Shown here in pieces: positions 7,852 through 15,329 of a stretch of DNA of 64,000 nucleotides (positions are counted from its first letter, which is position 1; every line of letters starts with the position of its first letter). Origin of the DNA: an uncultured Persicobacter sp. Its GTDB lineage: Bacteria; Bacteroidota; Bacteroidia; Cytophagales; Cyclobacteriaceae. Both the position numbers and the translations under genes were made by a program. Below the pieces are notes generated by a model. That model was given only the letters and a program-made list of their open reading frames with translations. It had not been told where the DNA came from and ran no database searches. The stretch covers positions 1 to 64,000 of the forward strand of contig CANMKE010000027.1 of the NCBI GenBank assembly GCA_947498325.1, in the 5' to 3' direction.

Positions 7852-8454
7852 TTAGCGGGTGGTACTGATAATCTCATCGAATCCTCGGCGTTGCTTTGGT
7901 TTCTTACTGAGCTGGTTCAAATCTTCCTCATCACGGTAACCGATCGCCACCGCCAAAATGGTTTTGTGTTTGTCCAAACCAAGGATCTCGGTGTATTTCT
8001 CAGGCTCGATGCCTTCCATCGGTGTCGAGTCGATACCCATGTTGGCGCAGGCACTCAAAAACACGCCCAAAGCAATATACACCTGCTTGCTCATCCAGCT
8101 TTTGATCTCCTCGGCGGGCTGACCTTTCAAATTATTTTGATAATACTGAACGGCATATTCAGGAAGGGTCTCTTCGATTTTTTGCTCAAAATATTCCAAA
8201 TCATCAATCACATTGAAGGCCACAATATGGCTCGCCTTCTGCACCTTTTCGGTATTGTGAAAAGAATGATGCGCCAACGCCTGCTTCTTTTCGCCTTCTT
8301 CAATGAAAGTAAAATTCCATGGCTGAGTGTTCAATGACGACGGACTCAGATACAAAACCTGCTTCAATTGCTCGATGATGTCAGCATCTACCTTTTTGCT
8401 CGCATCATATAATTTGGTGGTGTATCGATTGGCTATATTTTCTGTAAAGTTCAT
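7852..8454 (-). CDS. NAD(P)H-dependent nitroreductase family oxidoreductase (paralogue)
   Basis: A 200-residue nitroreductase, well over half identical by eye to the neighbouring 7083-7685 product, including RYTTKLYDASKK, SPSSLNTQPWNFTF, the long shared run around GVFLSACANMGIDSTP, and AVAIGYRDEED. The pair therefore arose by tandem duplication. Differences cluster in the middle (about residues 60-110), where the family's substrate channel helices lie, so substrate ranges may have diverged. FMN-binding residues are intact. ATG start at 8454. Upstream lies the repeat island beginning at 8455. Confidence 0.9.
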   Translation of the reverse strand: MNFTENIANRYTTKLYDASKKVDADIIEQLKQVLYLSPSSLNTQPWNFTFIEEGEKKQALAHHSFHNTEKVQKASHIVAFNVIDDLEYFEQKIEETLPEYAVQYYQNNLKGQPAEEIKSWMSKQVYIALGVFLSACANMGIDSTPMEGIEPEKYTEILGLDKHKTILAVAIGYRDEEDLNQLSKKPKQRRGFDEIISTTR

Positions 8455-8595
8455 TGCTCGATGATTTTGTTTTGTACAAACCTAATGCATTGAGTAGTAA
8501 AGTTCAAAGATCATGCAACGATTTCTATTGTGTAGGGCGCTGTGACACAACTTCATTCTTTGAATTTAACACAAAAGATTATTTCGTGAGCTGTA

Positions 8596-8605
8596 CGGAT
8601 GCACC
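8596..8605. repeat. Target-site duplication, left
   Basis: CGGATGCACC directly abuts the left inverted repeat and is repeated exactly and in the same orientation at 9009-9018, directly abutting the right one. Confidence 0.7.
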
Positions 8606-9008
8606 CAATGTCATTAAGTTAAGGGCATATTGCTTGAAGGTATGTATTAATTTGAGCAATTCATTGAATAATGAAATGAAAATCCCGAAGGGATGATATA
8701 TCATAGCCCGGGGTGAAACCCCGGGATAATAACCGACAAAATACAGAGCCCTGAAAGGGCGTAATATAAATTTCTATACAAATAAAGAGTTGCACCCTTT
8801 CAGGGTTATAGGTTTTAGGGGAGGGAGATTTCGAGGGGTTTCACCCCTCGCTATGGTATGTAATCCCTTCGGGATATAAAAACAGAAATTTTAAATACAC
8901 ATTAAATAACCTTTCAACTCATACCTCTCTGAATACCCTTTGGTTTAATCTGCTTTAAAGTCATAATTTCGAGCAAATGATCGACTGTTTCTTAACTTAA
9001 TGACATTG
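8606..9008. mobile_element. MITE-like non-autonomous element, 403 bp
   Basis: The ends CAATGTCATTAAGTTAAG (8606-8623) and CTTAACTTAATGACATTG (8991-9008) are perfect 18-bp inverted repeats. They are flanked on both sides by the same 10-bp direct repeat CGGATGCACC, as expected for a target-site duplication. No transposase frame is inside. The end sequence and a duplication of about 10 bp are compatible with the IS4-type DDE transposons, which is an inference from memory. The interior holds a cluster of palindromes (8682-8875), so one repeat system is nested within another. Confidence 0.75.
8682..8875. repeat. Composite palindromic repeat cluster
   Basis: Five dyads occur in order: ATCCCGAAGGGAT (8682-8694), CCCGGGGTGAAACCCCGGG (8707-8725), GCCCTGAAAGGGC (8748-8760), a CACCCTTTCAGGGTT dyad (about 8793-8807), CGAGGGGTTTCACCCCTCG (8832-8850), and ATCCCTTCGGGAT (8863-8875), which mirrors the first. 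The whole cluster is roughly a larger inverted repeat: GGGATGATATATCATAG on the left corresponds to CTATGGTATGTAATCCC on the right. Confidence 0.75.
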
Positions 9009-9018
9009 CGGATGCACC
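9009..9018. repeat. Target-site duplication, right
   Basis: Second copy of CGGATGCACC, abutting the right inverted repeat of the 8606-9008 element. Confidence 0.7.
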
Positions 9019-9057
9019 TATGTGTGTATCCAAACCACACAGAATTTATGATGATTC

Positions 9058-9080
9058 GGGCAGACACGCAGGTCAGCCCA
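9058..9080. repeat. GGGCAGAC dyad
   Basis: GGGCAGAC and GTCAGCCC flank ACGCAG, an imperfect hairpin with one mismatch. It looks like a single copy of a REP-type palindromic repeat. Confidence 0.45.
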
Positions 9081-9184
9081 TACAGTGACCAAATAAAATT
9101 TCGTGGAACAAGATCAATTTATGGTTATGCAACAGCCCCGTACCGATAGGCACATAAAATATTCGACAGGCTATGTTTAACAGG

Positions 9185-9211
9185 CTATCAGGAGAGGGGC
9201 TCTCGTGATAG
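9185..9211. repeat. Hairpin repeat CGAGAGGGACTCTCG (copy 3)
   Basis: CTATCAGGAGAG, GGG, CTCTCGTGATAG forms a stem that keeps outer CTATCA/TGATAG pairing; the changes in both arms relative to copy 2 partly compensate each other. Confidence 0.65.
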
Positions 9212-9326
9212 ATCATAAGTAAACATACAAAAACCTGCACCTATCCAATAGATTTCAATAGTTCTGGTGAAATCGAAGTACAAACAGCCTTCACGTTGTT
9301 TAATAAGGATAACAAAAGAAGAATCT

Positions 9327-10511
9327 ATGAGGCGTAACTTTATGCTTTCTCCTATCAATAAATACCGCTTGTACCGCCTGTTGGTCATGCTATTGCTTTG
9401 GAACATTGGGATGTTCATTCTGAGTTTTATCCGCTTTGGATCGGGCTCAGATGCCTTTGTTTATTTGGAGGCAAAGGCGATTACCGTACTGAAAAACAGG
9501 CATTTTATCACCATCATTGTAGCCTCGTCGGTGGCTTTCTCCACTTGGCTGGTCGAGGAGTTTTTGAATAATTGGATTAAGATGCGTGTGGTATGCGCCT
9601 CCAGTACCATCCCCTCAAATATTGTGTATTTGTGTGTCGCCATTTTGATCAGTATCGCCATTAACTGCTTTTACTATACCCAGCACTATGGTTATGGGCT
9701 GCTGATGGCTTTCGAGCAACTTCCGCAGTTTATGCTCAATAAAGTATGGCTGTACTTCTTTGTCCTCGGGCTAATCATCAACTCTGGGGTAACCATTTAC
9801 ATGGCCGCCACCAACTACCTCGGGCCTGGTAACCTGAACAAAGTCCTAAGGGGAAAATACCGTATCCCTCATGAGGAAGACCGAATTTTCCTCTTTGCCG
9901 ACTTGATTTCTTCCTCACGGACAGCGGAAATTCTTGGGCATAAGAAATACAGTGCCTTCATCCAGGAAGTATTTCGGGAATTTACGGATCATATTTTCGT
10001 TTATCGGGCGCAGGTTTATCAATATGTTGGCGATGAGATCATCCTTTCCTGGCCAGCAAACGACAAAAATTATCAGCGCTCGCTGGATTTCTTCCATGAG
10101 GTATGCAAAAGCCTGGAGGCAAAAGAAGATTACTTTCAGGAAAAATATGGCCTTTCCCCGCAGTTCAATGGCGCCATAAACTCTGGCTTGGTCATGGCAG
10201 CGGAAGTGGGCGAGGTAAAAATTGAAATTGCCTATCACGGGGACGTACTAAACACCGCCGCAAGGGTACTTGAAAAGTGTAAACTTTTCCACAAAAACCT
10301 GTTGGTTACTGGCAGGTTTGTAAAAAGTGCGGGCATATTCAGCCCTTCCTATTACTTCTCCTACATCAATAAAGTGTTGCCCAAAGGCAAACAGAATGAG
10401 GTGGCTATATATGCCGTAGAGCAAAATGCGGGGGCTTCCTCAAAAATAAATAAAAAGAAAAAAGGTAATCATCGTCCCTACAAATCCCAGCATAAAGACG
10501 GTATAGGCTAA
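9327..10511 (+). CDS. Membrane-bound class III adenylate/guanylate cyclase family protein
   Basis: About 394 residues. The first half holds several hydrophobic segments (phrases LLVMLLLWNIGMFILSF, FITIIVASSVAFSTWLV, NIVYLCVAILISIAINCFYY, VWLYFFVLGLIINSGVTIYM), so it is anchored in the inner membrane. The second half is a class III nucleotidyl cyclase domain: FLFADLISSS and QYVGDEIILSW supply the two metal-binding Asp residues, and YHGDVLNTAARVLEKC is the NxxxR block. The base-selecting position, Asp in the RxDYxxxGD of many adenylate cyclases, reads E in KIEIAYHGD, so the product cannot be named. ATG 9327 is chosen over a GTG at 9267. The last 72 bases overlap, tail to tail, the HD-PycTM gene on the other strand. 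Confidence 0.85.
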   Translation: MRRNFMLSPINKYRLYRLLVMLLLWNIGMFILSFIRFGSGSDAFVYLEAKAITVLKNRHFITIIVASSVAFSTWLVEEFLNNWIKMRVVCASSTIPSNIVYLCVAILISIAINCFYYTQHYGYGLLMAFEQLPQFMLNKVWLYFFVLGLIINSGVTIYMAATNYLGPGNLNKVLRGKYRIPHEEDRIFLFADLISSSRTAEILGHKKYSAFIQEVFREFTDHIFVYRAQVYQYVGDEIILSWPANDKNYQRSLDFFHEVCKSLEAKEDYFQEKYGLSPQFNGAINSGLVMAAEVGEVKIEIAYHGDVLNTAARVLEKCKLFHKNLLVTGRFVKSAGIFSPSYYFSYINKVLPKGKQNEVAIYAVEQNAGASSKINKKKKGNHRPYKSQHKDGIG

Positions 10512-11651
10512 GCGCAGGAGTTTAAACTTTTTGGCCAACACCAAACCCAAGCTGTATTGGTCTTTAATCATGTTATTGTAAAGCGCTTTTCGGTCGGTAA
10601 TCAGGCGGTTGAGTTCATACTCGTATTCAGGGTAGGCCATTTTCCAGAAGTTCCCAAAGAACAGCAAATTGACAGACTTGTTGGTCAGGGCTTCCTTTGA
10701 AACGGGCTTTTTTGACACCTTCGGACGGGTAGAGAGAATGGCGAGAATGAGGGTAATTAATGAGGTAACGACAAACATCAGCATTGCCCACTGCAGGTCG
10801 GGGTGCTCCTGTGCGTAAGGGTAGCCCGAGATGGTTACCACCGAAACAATCAGTGAAGAAACCGTCAGTAAAATATTCGCCTTATTATCTGCTATTGAAC
10901 TCAGGCTGATTTGATTTCGGGAGGTAAGTCGAAACATCGATTGCACCCCGCGCTCCACCGAAGCCTCCTTCTTCTTACGCTTCTTTTTCTTCACTTTCGC
11001 ATTGGTGCCACGGGCTTTAGGGGTTTGCTCAATAAGTTGGTTCAGCCGATCTTCTATACGCTGAAGGTTATAGGCTTTGCCAAGGGCAAAATTCCTTTCG
11101 GCAAAGTCAGTATAATATTGATGGTTGTTAAGAAAAGTCAGGGTACACTCCAGATAGGCTTGTTCCGACATCCCCTGCCCGTTATCCATCTGCTGAAATT
11201 CCTGCCAAAGATTATTCGAATACGCCATATAATCGCTCATATGCAAATGAAAGTAATCCGCATCTTTCATAATACACTCCACAATTCCCTCAGGTGCTTC
11301 CCCCATCTTGGTGACCATTATAAGCCGTCTGGCACGTTCGAGCTCTTCCGTCGACAGCTCATCAGCAAGTGCTTTTGTCAGTAAATCAGCACTTCTTTCT
11401 TCATGCCCTTTCCCGCAGCCACTTTCATAGCCAATATCGTGGAAAAGTGCCGAAACCACCAACAGCAGCCCGTCTTGCTCACTCACCTGATAATGTTGAG
11501 AAAGGTACTGAACACACTCCACCACACCTTCCACATGTTTGATATTATGGAAGGGCAAACGGCTGAGCTGAAGGTTATCCTGATAATATTGGTGAATAAA
11601 TGCTTTCCCTTTGGCAATGATTTCGGCTGGCGTCAATGGTCTTTTTTTCAT
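10440..11651 (-). CDS. HD domain protein fused to PycTM (DUF5706-type) membrane effector domain
   Basis: A 403-residue protein. Residues about 10-190 are an HD phosphohydrolase domain with its metal ligands in place: H39 (phrase FHNIKHVEGVV), H71-D72 (ALFHDIGYE) and a later Asp in MKDADYF. A lysine-rich linker (about 213-232) leads to a C-terminal domain beginning LTSRNQISLSSIADNKANIL, the hallmark of the PycTM/DUF5706 family, with membrane segments near 262-282, 288-308 and 383-402. PycTM proteins act as membrane effectors in Pycsar anti-phage systems, where they respond to cyclic CMP or UMP. The HD-fused form is common in Bacteroidota and its role is not settled. It starts 4 bases after the stop of the upstream 1180-residue gene (same operon) and overlaps the cyclase gene by 72 bases at its 3' end. 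Confidence 0.85.
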   Translation of the reverse strand: MKKRPLTPAEIIAKGKAFIHQYYQDNLQLSRLPFHNIKHVEGVVECVQYLSQHYQVSEQDGLLLVVSALFHDIGYESGCGKGHEERSADLLTKALADELSTEELERARRLIMVTKMGEAPEGIVECIMKDADYFHLHMSDYMAYSNNLWQEFQQMDNGQGMSEQAYLECTLTFLNNHQYYTDFAERNFALGKAYNLQRIEDRLNQLIEQTPKARGTNAKVKKKKRKKKEASVERGVQSMFRLTSRNQISLSSIADNKANILLTVSSLIVSVVTISGYPYAQEHPDLQWAMLMFVVTSLITLILAILSTRPKVSKKPVSKEALTNKSVNLLFFGNFWKMAYPEYEYELNRLITDRKALYNNMIKDQYSLGLVLAKKFKLLRLAYTVFMLGFVGTMITFFLFIYF

Positions 11652-11655
11652 AAGG

Positions 11656-14600
11656 TTAAAATTGATAAGAAAATTGAAAGTTAATCATGCCGTCCTCTCG
11701 ACTCCTCGCGTAGTTAAAGCCCAAGACGGCCAGCTCAAAAGGTGCAAGCCAGAGTCCTGCACCATAACCGTGGTGCCATCGGCCAGAATCCTCCCCCTCA
11801 AGCCATACACGGCCCACATCATTAAACAGCAGCAAGCCCACAACACCCCGCAGGTAATACATATTCAATTCTCTCAGTCGTATTCGCATTTCAGTATTTT
11901 GATATATTGAAGCGTCGCCATAAAAGCGCGTTGCCCGATAGCCGCGCAAATTTTCCCTCCGCCCCAGTTTCGCTGCTTCATAGAAAATATAATCCCCCCA
12001 GTTTTTCTGTCCGCCGAGGCGCAAAGCATACACCACCCTTGGCCGCTGAGAAAAACTGAAATAGCCCGCCATATCCATTTGGTAAGTGGTGAAACCTGTC
12101 GCCAGCCCTCCCATTCCGAAGTATTGTTTCAGGGAAGCATTCACCTTATAGCCCCTTCTGGGGAAAATGGCACTGCCTGCAAATTGCTCCTCGGCTTTCA
12201 GGCGCTTGCCTGAAATATTATCGAACTCATAGTTAAACGACAAGCCCAAAAAGGACTGCCCGTCAAATATATTGACAGGTAAATCATTGATGTTCAATCG
12301 GGATATAAACCGCCCGATGCGTGGCTCCACGACCGTCCGCTGTGCAAAAGCCCCGAGCCCAATTCGGTGAAAGGGATCGCCGAGGGTTTTCCACCCACGA
12401 AACTGCCCGACATACTGATTTAAACGGATCCGATAGAATGCCCGTTCAGCCCTTGGCACCCGCCACTCAGTATTATTCCCCAAACCGAAATAATTAATGG
12501 TGAAATTTGGGGCTTTTATAAATGCCTGAAGGTCAAAAGCCATCCCCCGAAGGGGTAAATATAAGGACGACTGCAAATCAAGATTGAAAGCCCTTGTGAG
12601 GAAGGCATAATTCCCCACAAAGCGGTGTCGCCAATGATGAAAATTCCGATAGGAACGGTACAGACCTCCCCCCCCAACAAAGGCACCGTCGTCAATATTA
12701 TACCCCAAAGCCAATGCAGGAGAAAGTACCGCATACTGAAAACGCTCCCGATCATACTTTGCTTCCTTTTGCTGATAATGCCTCACCTGAGTCCTTTTTA
12801 ATCCGCTACTTTTGGGTAGGGTATCCGCGGTATAAATTTTCAGTTTACGCGGTGGCTTCTCCATCAGTAACCGATAAGTATCTTTTGTGCCTTTACTGAA
12901 AATATTAACCCTTATTTTTGACGGACGATCTCCCTTAATGAGCACCTCGTCTCTGCCCGACAAGCCATAAATATGTACATATTTTGTTTCGGTCGCACGG
13001 AACCGCCGATCATAAAGCTTCCGCCCCTTATCGCCAGATTTTTTCAGGTGCCAAAGTCGCACCCGCAATTCCCCATCGGACAAATAGTCAAGCTGTATCT
13101 GATCCGCATCCTTAGTGCCTACCACATCGACCTCCTTCGCCAGAAAATCATAAAATTGGCGCATCATGGGCAACAGATGATCCCGTCTTTGCTTCAGCAT
13201 TTTAGCTGTTTTTTGCCCTGCAATCGGGTAGATTTCCTTCGGGAAAGATTTTACCGCCTGATCAATCGACGCATCGTCAAGATCGGCTATTAAAGCTTCA
13301 ATTTGCGGCTGCCATTGCGCCCATGAAAGTGAGGTCAGGAAGGTCCGGTCAAAAAATCGGGCATTAAAAGCATGGCTTTTCACATGCGCTGTATAAGGCG
13401 AAAACCCCTGAATTTTGGGGATCAGCCATTGTCGGGCCATCAACTTCGGTAAAATGCCCTCGTTCACAAAAAAGGCCTGATCACGGTCTCGGGGAATAGG
13501 CTGATAAACCGTCAGGCCACCTACTTTTTCCCCTGCCCATCGCCATTGGTCATCGTGCCGATCCCAGTCATTAAGCCAAATATCAAAAGCACGGGCTTTG
13601 AGAACCGCCTGCTGATCTACCTGATGATCTTCCGACGACTGCATTTTCTTAATCATTTTTTTCGTACTGATGACCTTTTTGGAATTGCCAAAATGTGGCA
13701 GGTCGGAGCAATCACCGTCGGGGCGCTGTTCAAAGAAAAACAAACGGTCGGCAACATCTTGTCGGTAAATTCCAAAATGGGGATCGTCGGGGACATAAAC
13801 CAATTTCGGGACAGGGTGTAAGATTCCTGCAACATCGGACAAAGGTGCCACAACCAGTGCAGAATAGGGGTTAGATGCCGAAATTTGATCCTGAACAATG
13901 CTATGAGCAATGGTTTTTTGCAATTCAGCAGGCAGTGCGCCCAACACATTTTTATCCACCGTCCGAAGCACATACTGACGGCCAGTGCTGTCCTGTAACC
14001 TCAGCGACATGGTTTGCTGACCACCTCCGCGCTTCACGACCTTGAGGCCACCATACACCTTCGAAATATCAAAAACGGTGGCCCGTACAGGTGTTTCCCA
14101 AACCTGTCGATAATTCGCCCCCATCCAACGGCTTTTCCGTCCACTTTTGTCATGGTACAATTTGCTGCCCACACTACTCGCCGAAGGTGGCAACTGTCTT
14201 TTCTGCTCTTCAGGCGCTGTTGGTGTAGCGGTGTATTTCATTGCTTTAATATCGCCTTCAGTCCCAATAAACGACCATTCATACTCCGATGATTTGTCCG
14301 CAGTTAAAACCACAAAAGCCGACTGCTTAGCGGTAAACCCCTCGGTTATCGGCTTCACAAAATCAGGTTCAGCCATATTGGTGTTGCGTATCGGCAGACC
14401 ATCAACAGAGAAATATTGCTGATTTTTTTCTGCCCCCGATATATAATTCACATTGGGAAATGCCTTCAGGATGGTCTTCAAACGAGAAGCCACCGCCTTG
14501 TATTCGGGAAATGCGAGATCATAGCGTAGCCCAAGCGCCTTGCGATACAGCACGTAAGGAGCAAGTAAAATCGATGCTCCCGTAGAAAAATAGCCACCGT

Positions 14601-15198
14601 GATGACCATAACTTTCGATCGGGTGATACCCCACCACAAACACCTGCCGACCTGTATTTCGCCGCAAGACATCCTGTAACTCGATCAGTACATCAAGCGG
14701 ATCTTCAATGCCACATTTATTGAAATATCGATCTTCAGGATTCAGCCACCATTGGGTGTCCAGCACCACAAAAGTGAGGTGATCGCCAACAGGCACTTCT
14801 ACAATATTCGGGCAGGCCTGCGCCGTTGTCGTCCAGTTTTCCCGAGCATTGATAGCATCTGCGAGCTGCCGCATATTTTTTTTGCCTTCTTTTCGTCCTC
14901 CCATCCACTCATTGTAGCCAGAAGTCAGGATCACCTGCCCACTGAAGTCTTTCAGCAATTGATCAACTTTATGCAGCTGTTCATCCGCTACTGCGCGCTG
15001 TTTTTTTACAAGCGGAACATAATCGCCCAATAGCACCACCGATTGCGCCGTTTTCAGCTCATGCCGTAAGCGCTCTTCAAGCTGCGGGTCAGTGAGCGAG
15101 GCCAAACCACCCACAAACACCACCTTAGCACCCTTATAAGGCTGTGCAAAGGTGTTTTGCAGAAAAAAGGAAAACAGCAAGAAAAGCCAAAATTTCAT
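11656..15198 (-). CDS. Large outer-membrane protein: degenerate metallophosphatase domain plus BamA/TamA-like barrel
   Basis: An 1180-residue protein with a signal peptide (MKFWLFLLFSFFLQNTFAQ). Residues about 22-320 follow the calcineurin-like phosphatase layout, but the metal motifs are altered: the GDxG strand reads VGGLAS, the GDN block reads LLGDYV, the GNHD block reads SGYNEW, while HPIESYGHHGGY and VVLDTQWWL remain. A middle region (about 360-660) carries NDWDRHDDQWRWA and PIPRDRDQAFF, reminiscent of kinase-fold proteins of the FAM20/HipA kind. The last 400 residues, from about LSPALALGYNIDDG to FNFQFSYQF-like repeats, form an Omp85-type barrel ending in an aromatic residue. It heads an operon with the HD-PycTM gene. 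Function unknown; phosphatase activity is doubtful. Confidence 0.8.
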   Translation of the reverse strand: MKFWLFLLFSFFLQNTFAQPYKGAKVVFVGGLASLTDPQLEERLRHELKTAQSVVLLGDYVPLVKKQRAVADEQLHKVDQLLKDFSGQVILTSGYNEWMGGRKEGKKNMRQLADAINARENWTTTAQACPNIVEVPVGDHLTFVVLDTQWWLNPEDRYFNKCGIEDPLDVLIELQDVLRRNTGRQVFVVGYHPIESYGHHGGYFSTGASILLAPYVLYRKALGLRYDLAFPEYKAVASRLKTILKAFPNVNYISGAEKNQQYFSVDGLPIRNTNMAEPDFVKPITEGFTAKQSAFVVLTADKSSEYEWSFIGTEGDIKAMKYTATPTAPEEQKRQLPPSASSVGSKLYHDKSGRKSRWMGANYRQVWETPVRATVFDISKVYGGLKVVKRGGGQQTMSLRLQDSTGRQYVLRTVDKNVLGALPAELQKTIAHSIVQDQISASNPYSALVVAPLSDVAGILHPVPKLVYVPDDPHFGIYRQDVADRLFFFEQRPDGDCSDLPHFGNSKKVISTKKMIKKMQSSEDHQVDQQAVLKARAFDIWLNDWDRHDDQWRWAGEKVGGLTVYQPIPRDRDQAFFVNEGILPKLMARQWLIPKIQGFSPYTAHVKSHAFNARFFDRTFLTSLSWAQWQPQIEALIADLDDASIDQAVKSFPKEIYPIAGQKTAKMLKQRRDHLLPMMRQFYDFLAKEVDVVGTKDADQIQLDYLSDGELRVRLWHLKKSGDKGRKLYDRRFRATETKYVHIYGLSGRDEVLIKGDRPSKIRVNIFSKGTKDTYRLLMEKPPRKLKIYTADTLPKSSGLKRTQVRHYQQKEAKYDRERFQYAVLSPALALGYNIDDGAFVGGGGLYRSYRNFHHWRHRFVGNYAFLTRAFNLDLQSSLYLPLRGMAFDLQAFIKAPNFTINYFGLGNNTEWRVPRAERAFYRIRLNQYVGQFRGWKTLGDPFHRIGLGAFAQRTVVEPRIGRFISRLNINDLPVNIFDGQSFLGLSFNYEFDNISGKRLKAEEQFAGSAIFPRRGYKVNASLKQYFGMGGLATGFTTYQMDMAGYFSFSQRPRVVYALRLGGQKNWGDYIFYEAAKLGRRENLRGYRATRFYGDASIYQNTEMRIRLRELNMYYLRGVVGLLLFNDVGRVWLEGEDSGRWHHGYGAGLWLAPFELAVLGFNYARSREDGMINFQFSYQF

Positions 15199-15284
15199 GT
15201 TAGTGGGGTGAGGTCATCAGCTCGGTTCATGCAGATAACCCTATTTGTTGTCCTTATTGTTCAGCAAAACAATTGTAATGAAAA

Positions 15285-15292
15285 TATCTTTG
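15285..15292 (+). promoter_or_regulatory. Possible -7 element for PAP2 gene
   Basis: TATCTTTG fits the Bacteroidota TAnnTTTG -7 consensus, 37 bases before the ATG. No good TTTG -33 element is at the usual distance, so this is tentative. Confidence 0.35.
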
Positions 15293-15329
15293 ACTAATAG
15301 CACCTGATTAATTGTAAATAACCCTTACT

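Larger units (their letters stand above)
8455..9326. other. Gene-free repeat island containing a MITE-like element
   Basis: About 870 bases with no credible gene. They contain a 403-bp element bounded by 18-bp inverted repeats (8606-9008), five nested palindromes inside it (8682-8875), a GGGCAGAC-type dyad (about 9058-9080), a decayed TGCAACAGCCCCGTACCG phrase (about 9128-9145), and the third copy of the CGAGAG hairpin (9185-9211). A short cysteine-containing frame at 8454-8696 runs into the element and is not supported. Confidence 0.75.

Noticed and set aside
8454-8696. 80-residue cysteine-containing forward frame
   Set aside because: It begins on the nitroreductase start and runs into the left end of the MITE; composition and position show it is a chance frame.
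8682-8875. Possible tRNA or riboswitch cluster
   Set aside because: The palindromes do not give a cloverleaf or known riboswitch core, and the symmetry is that of a repeat element.
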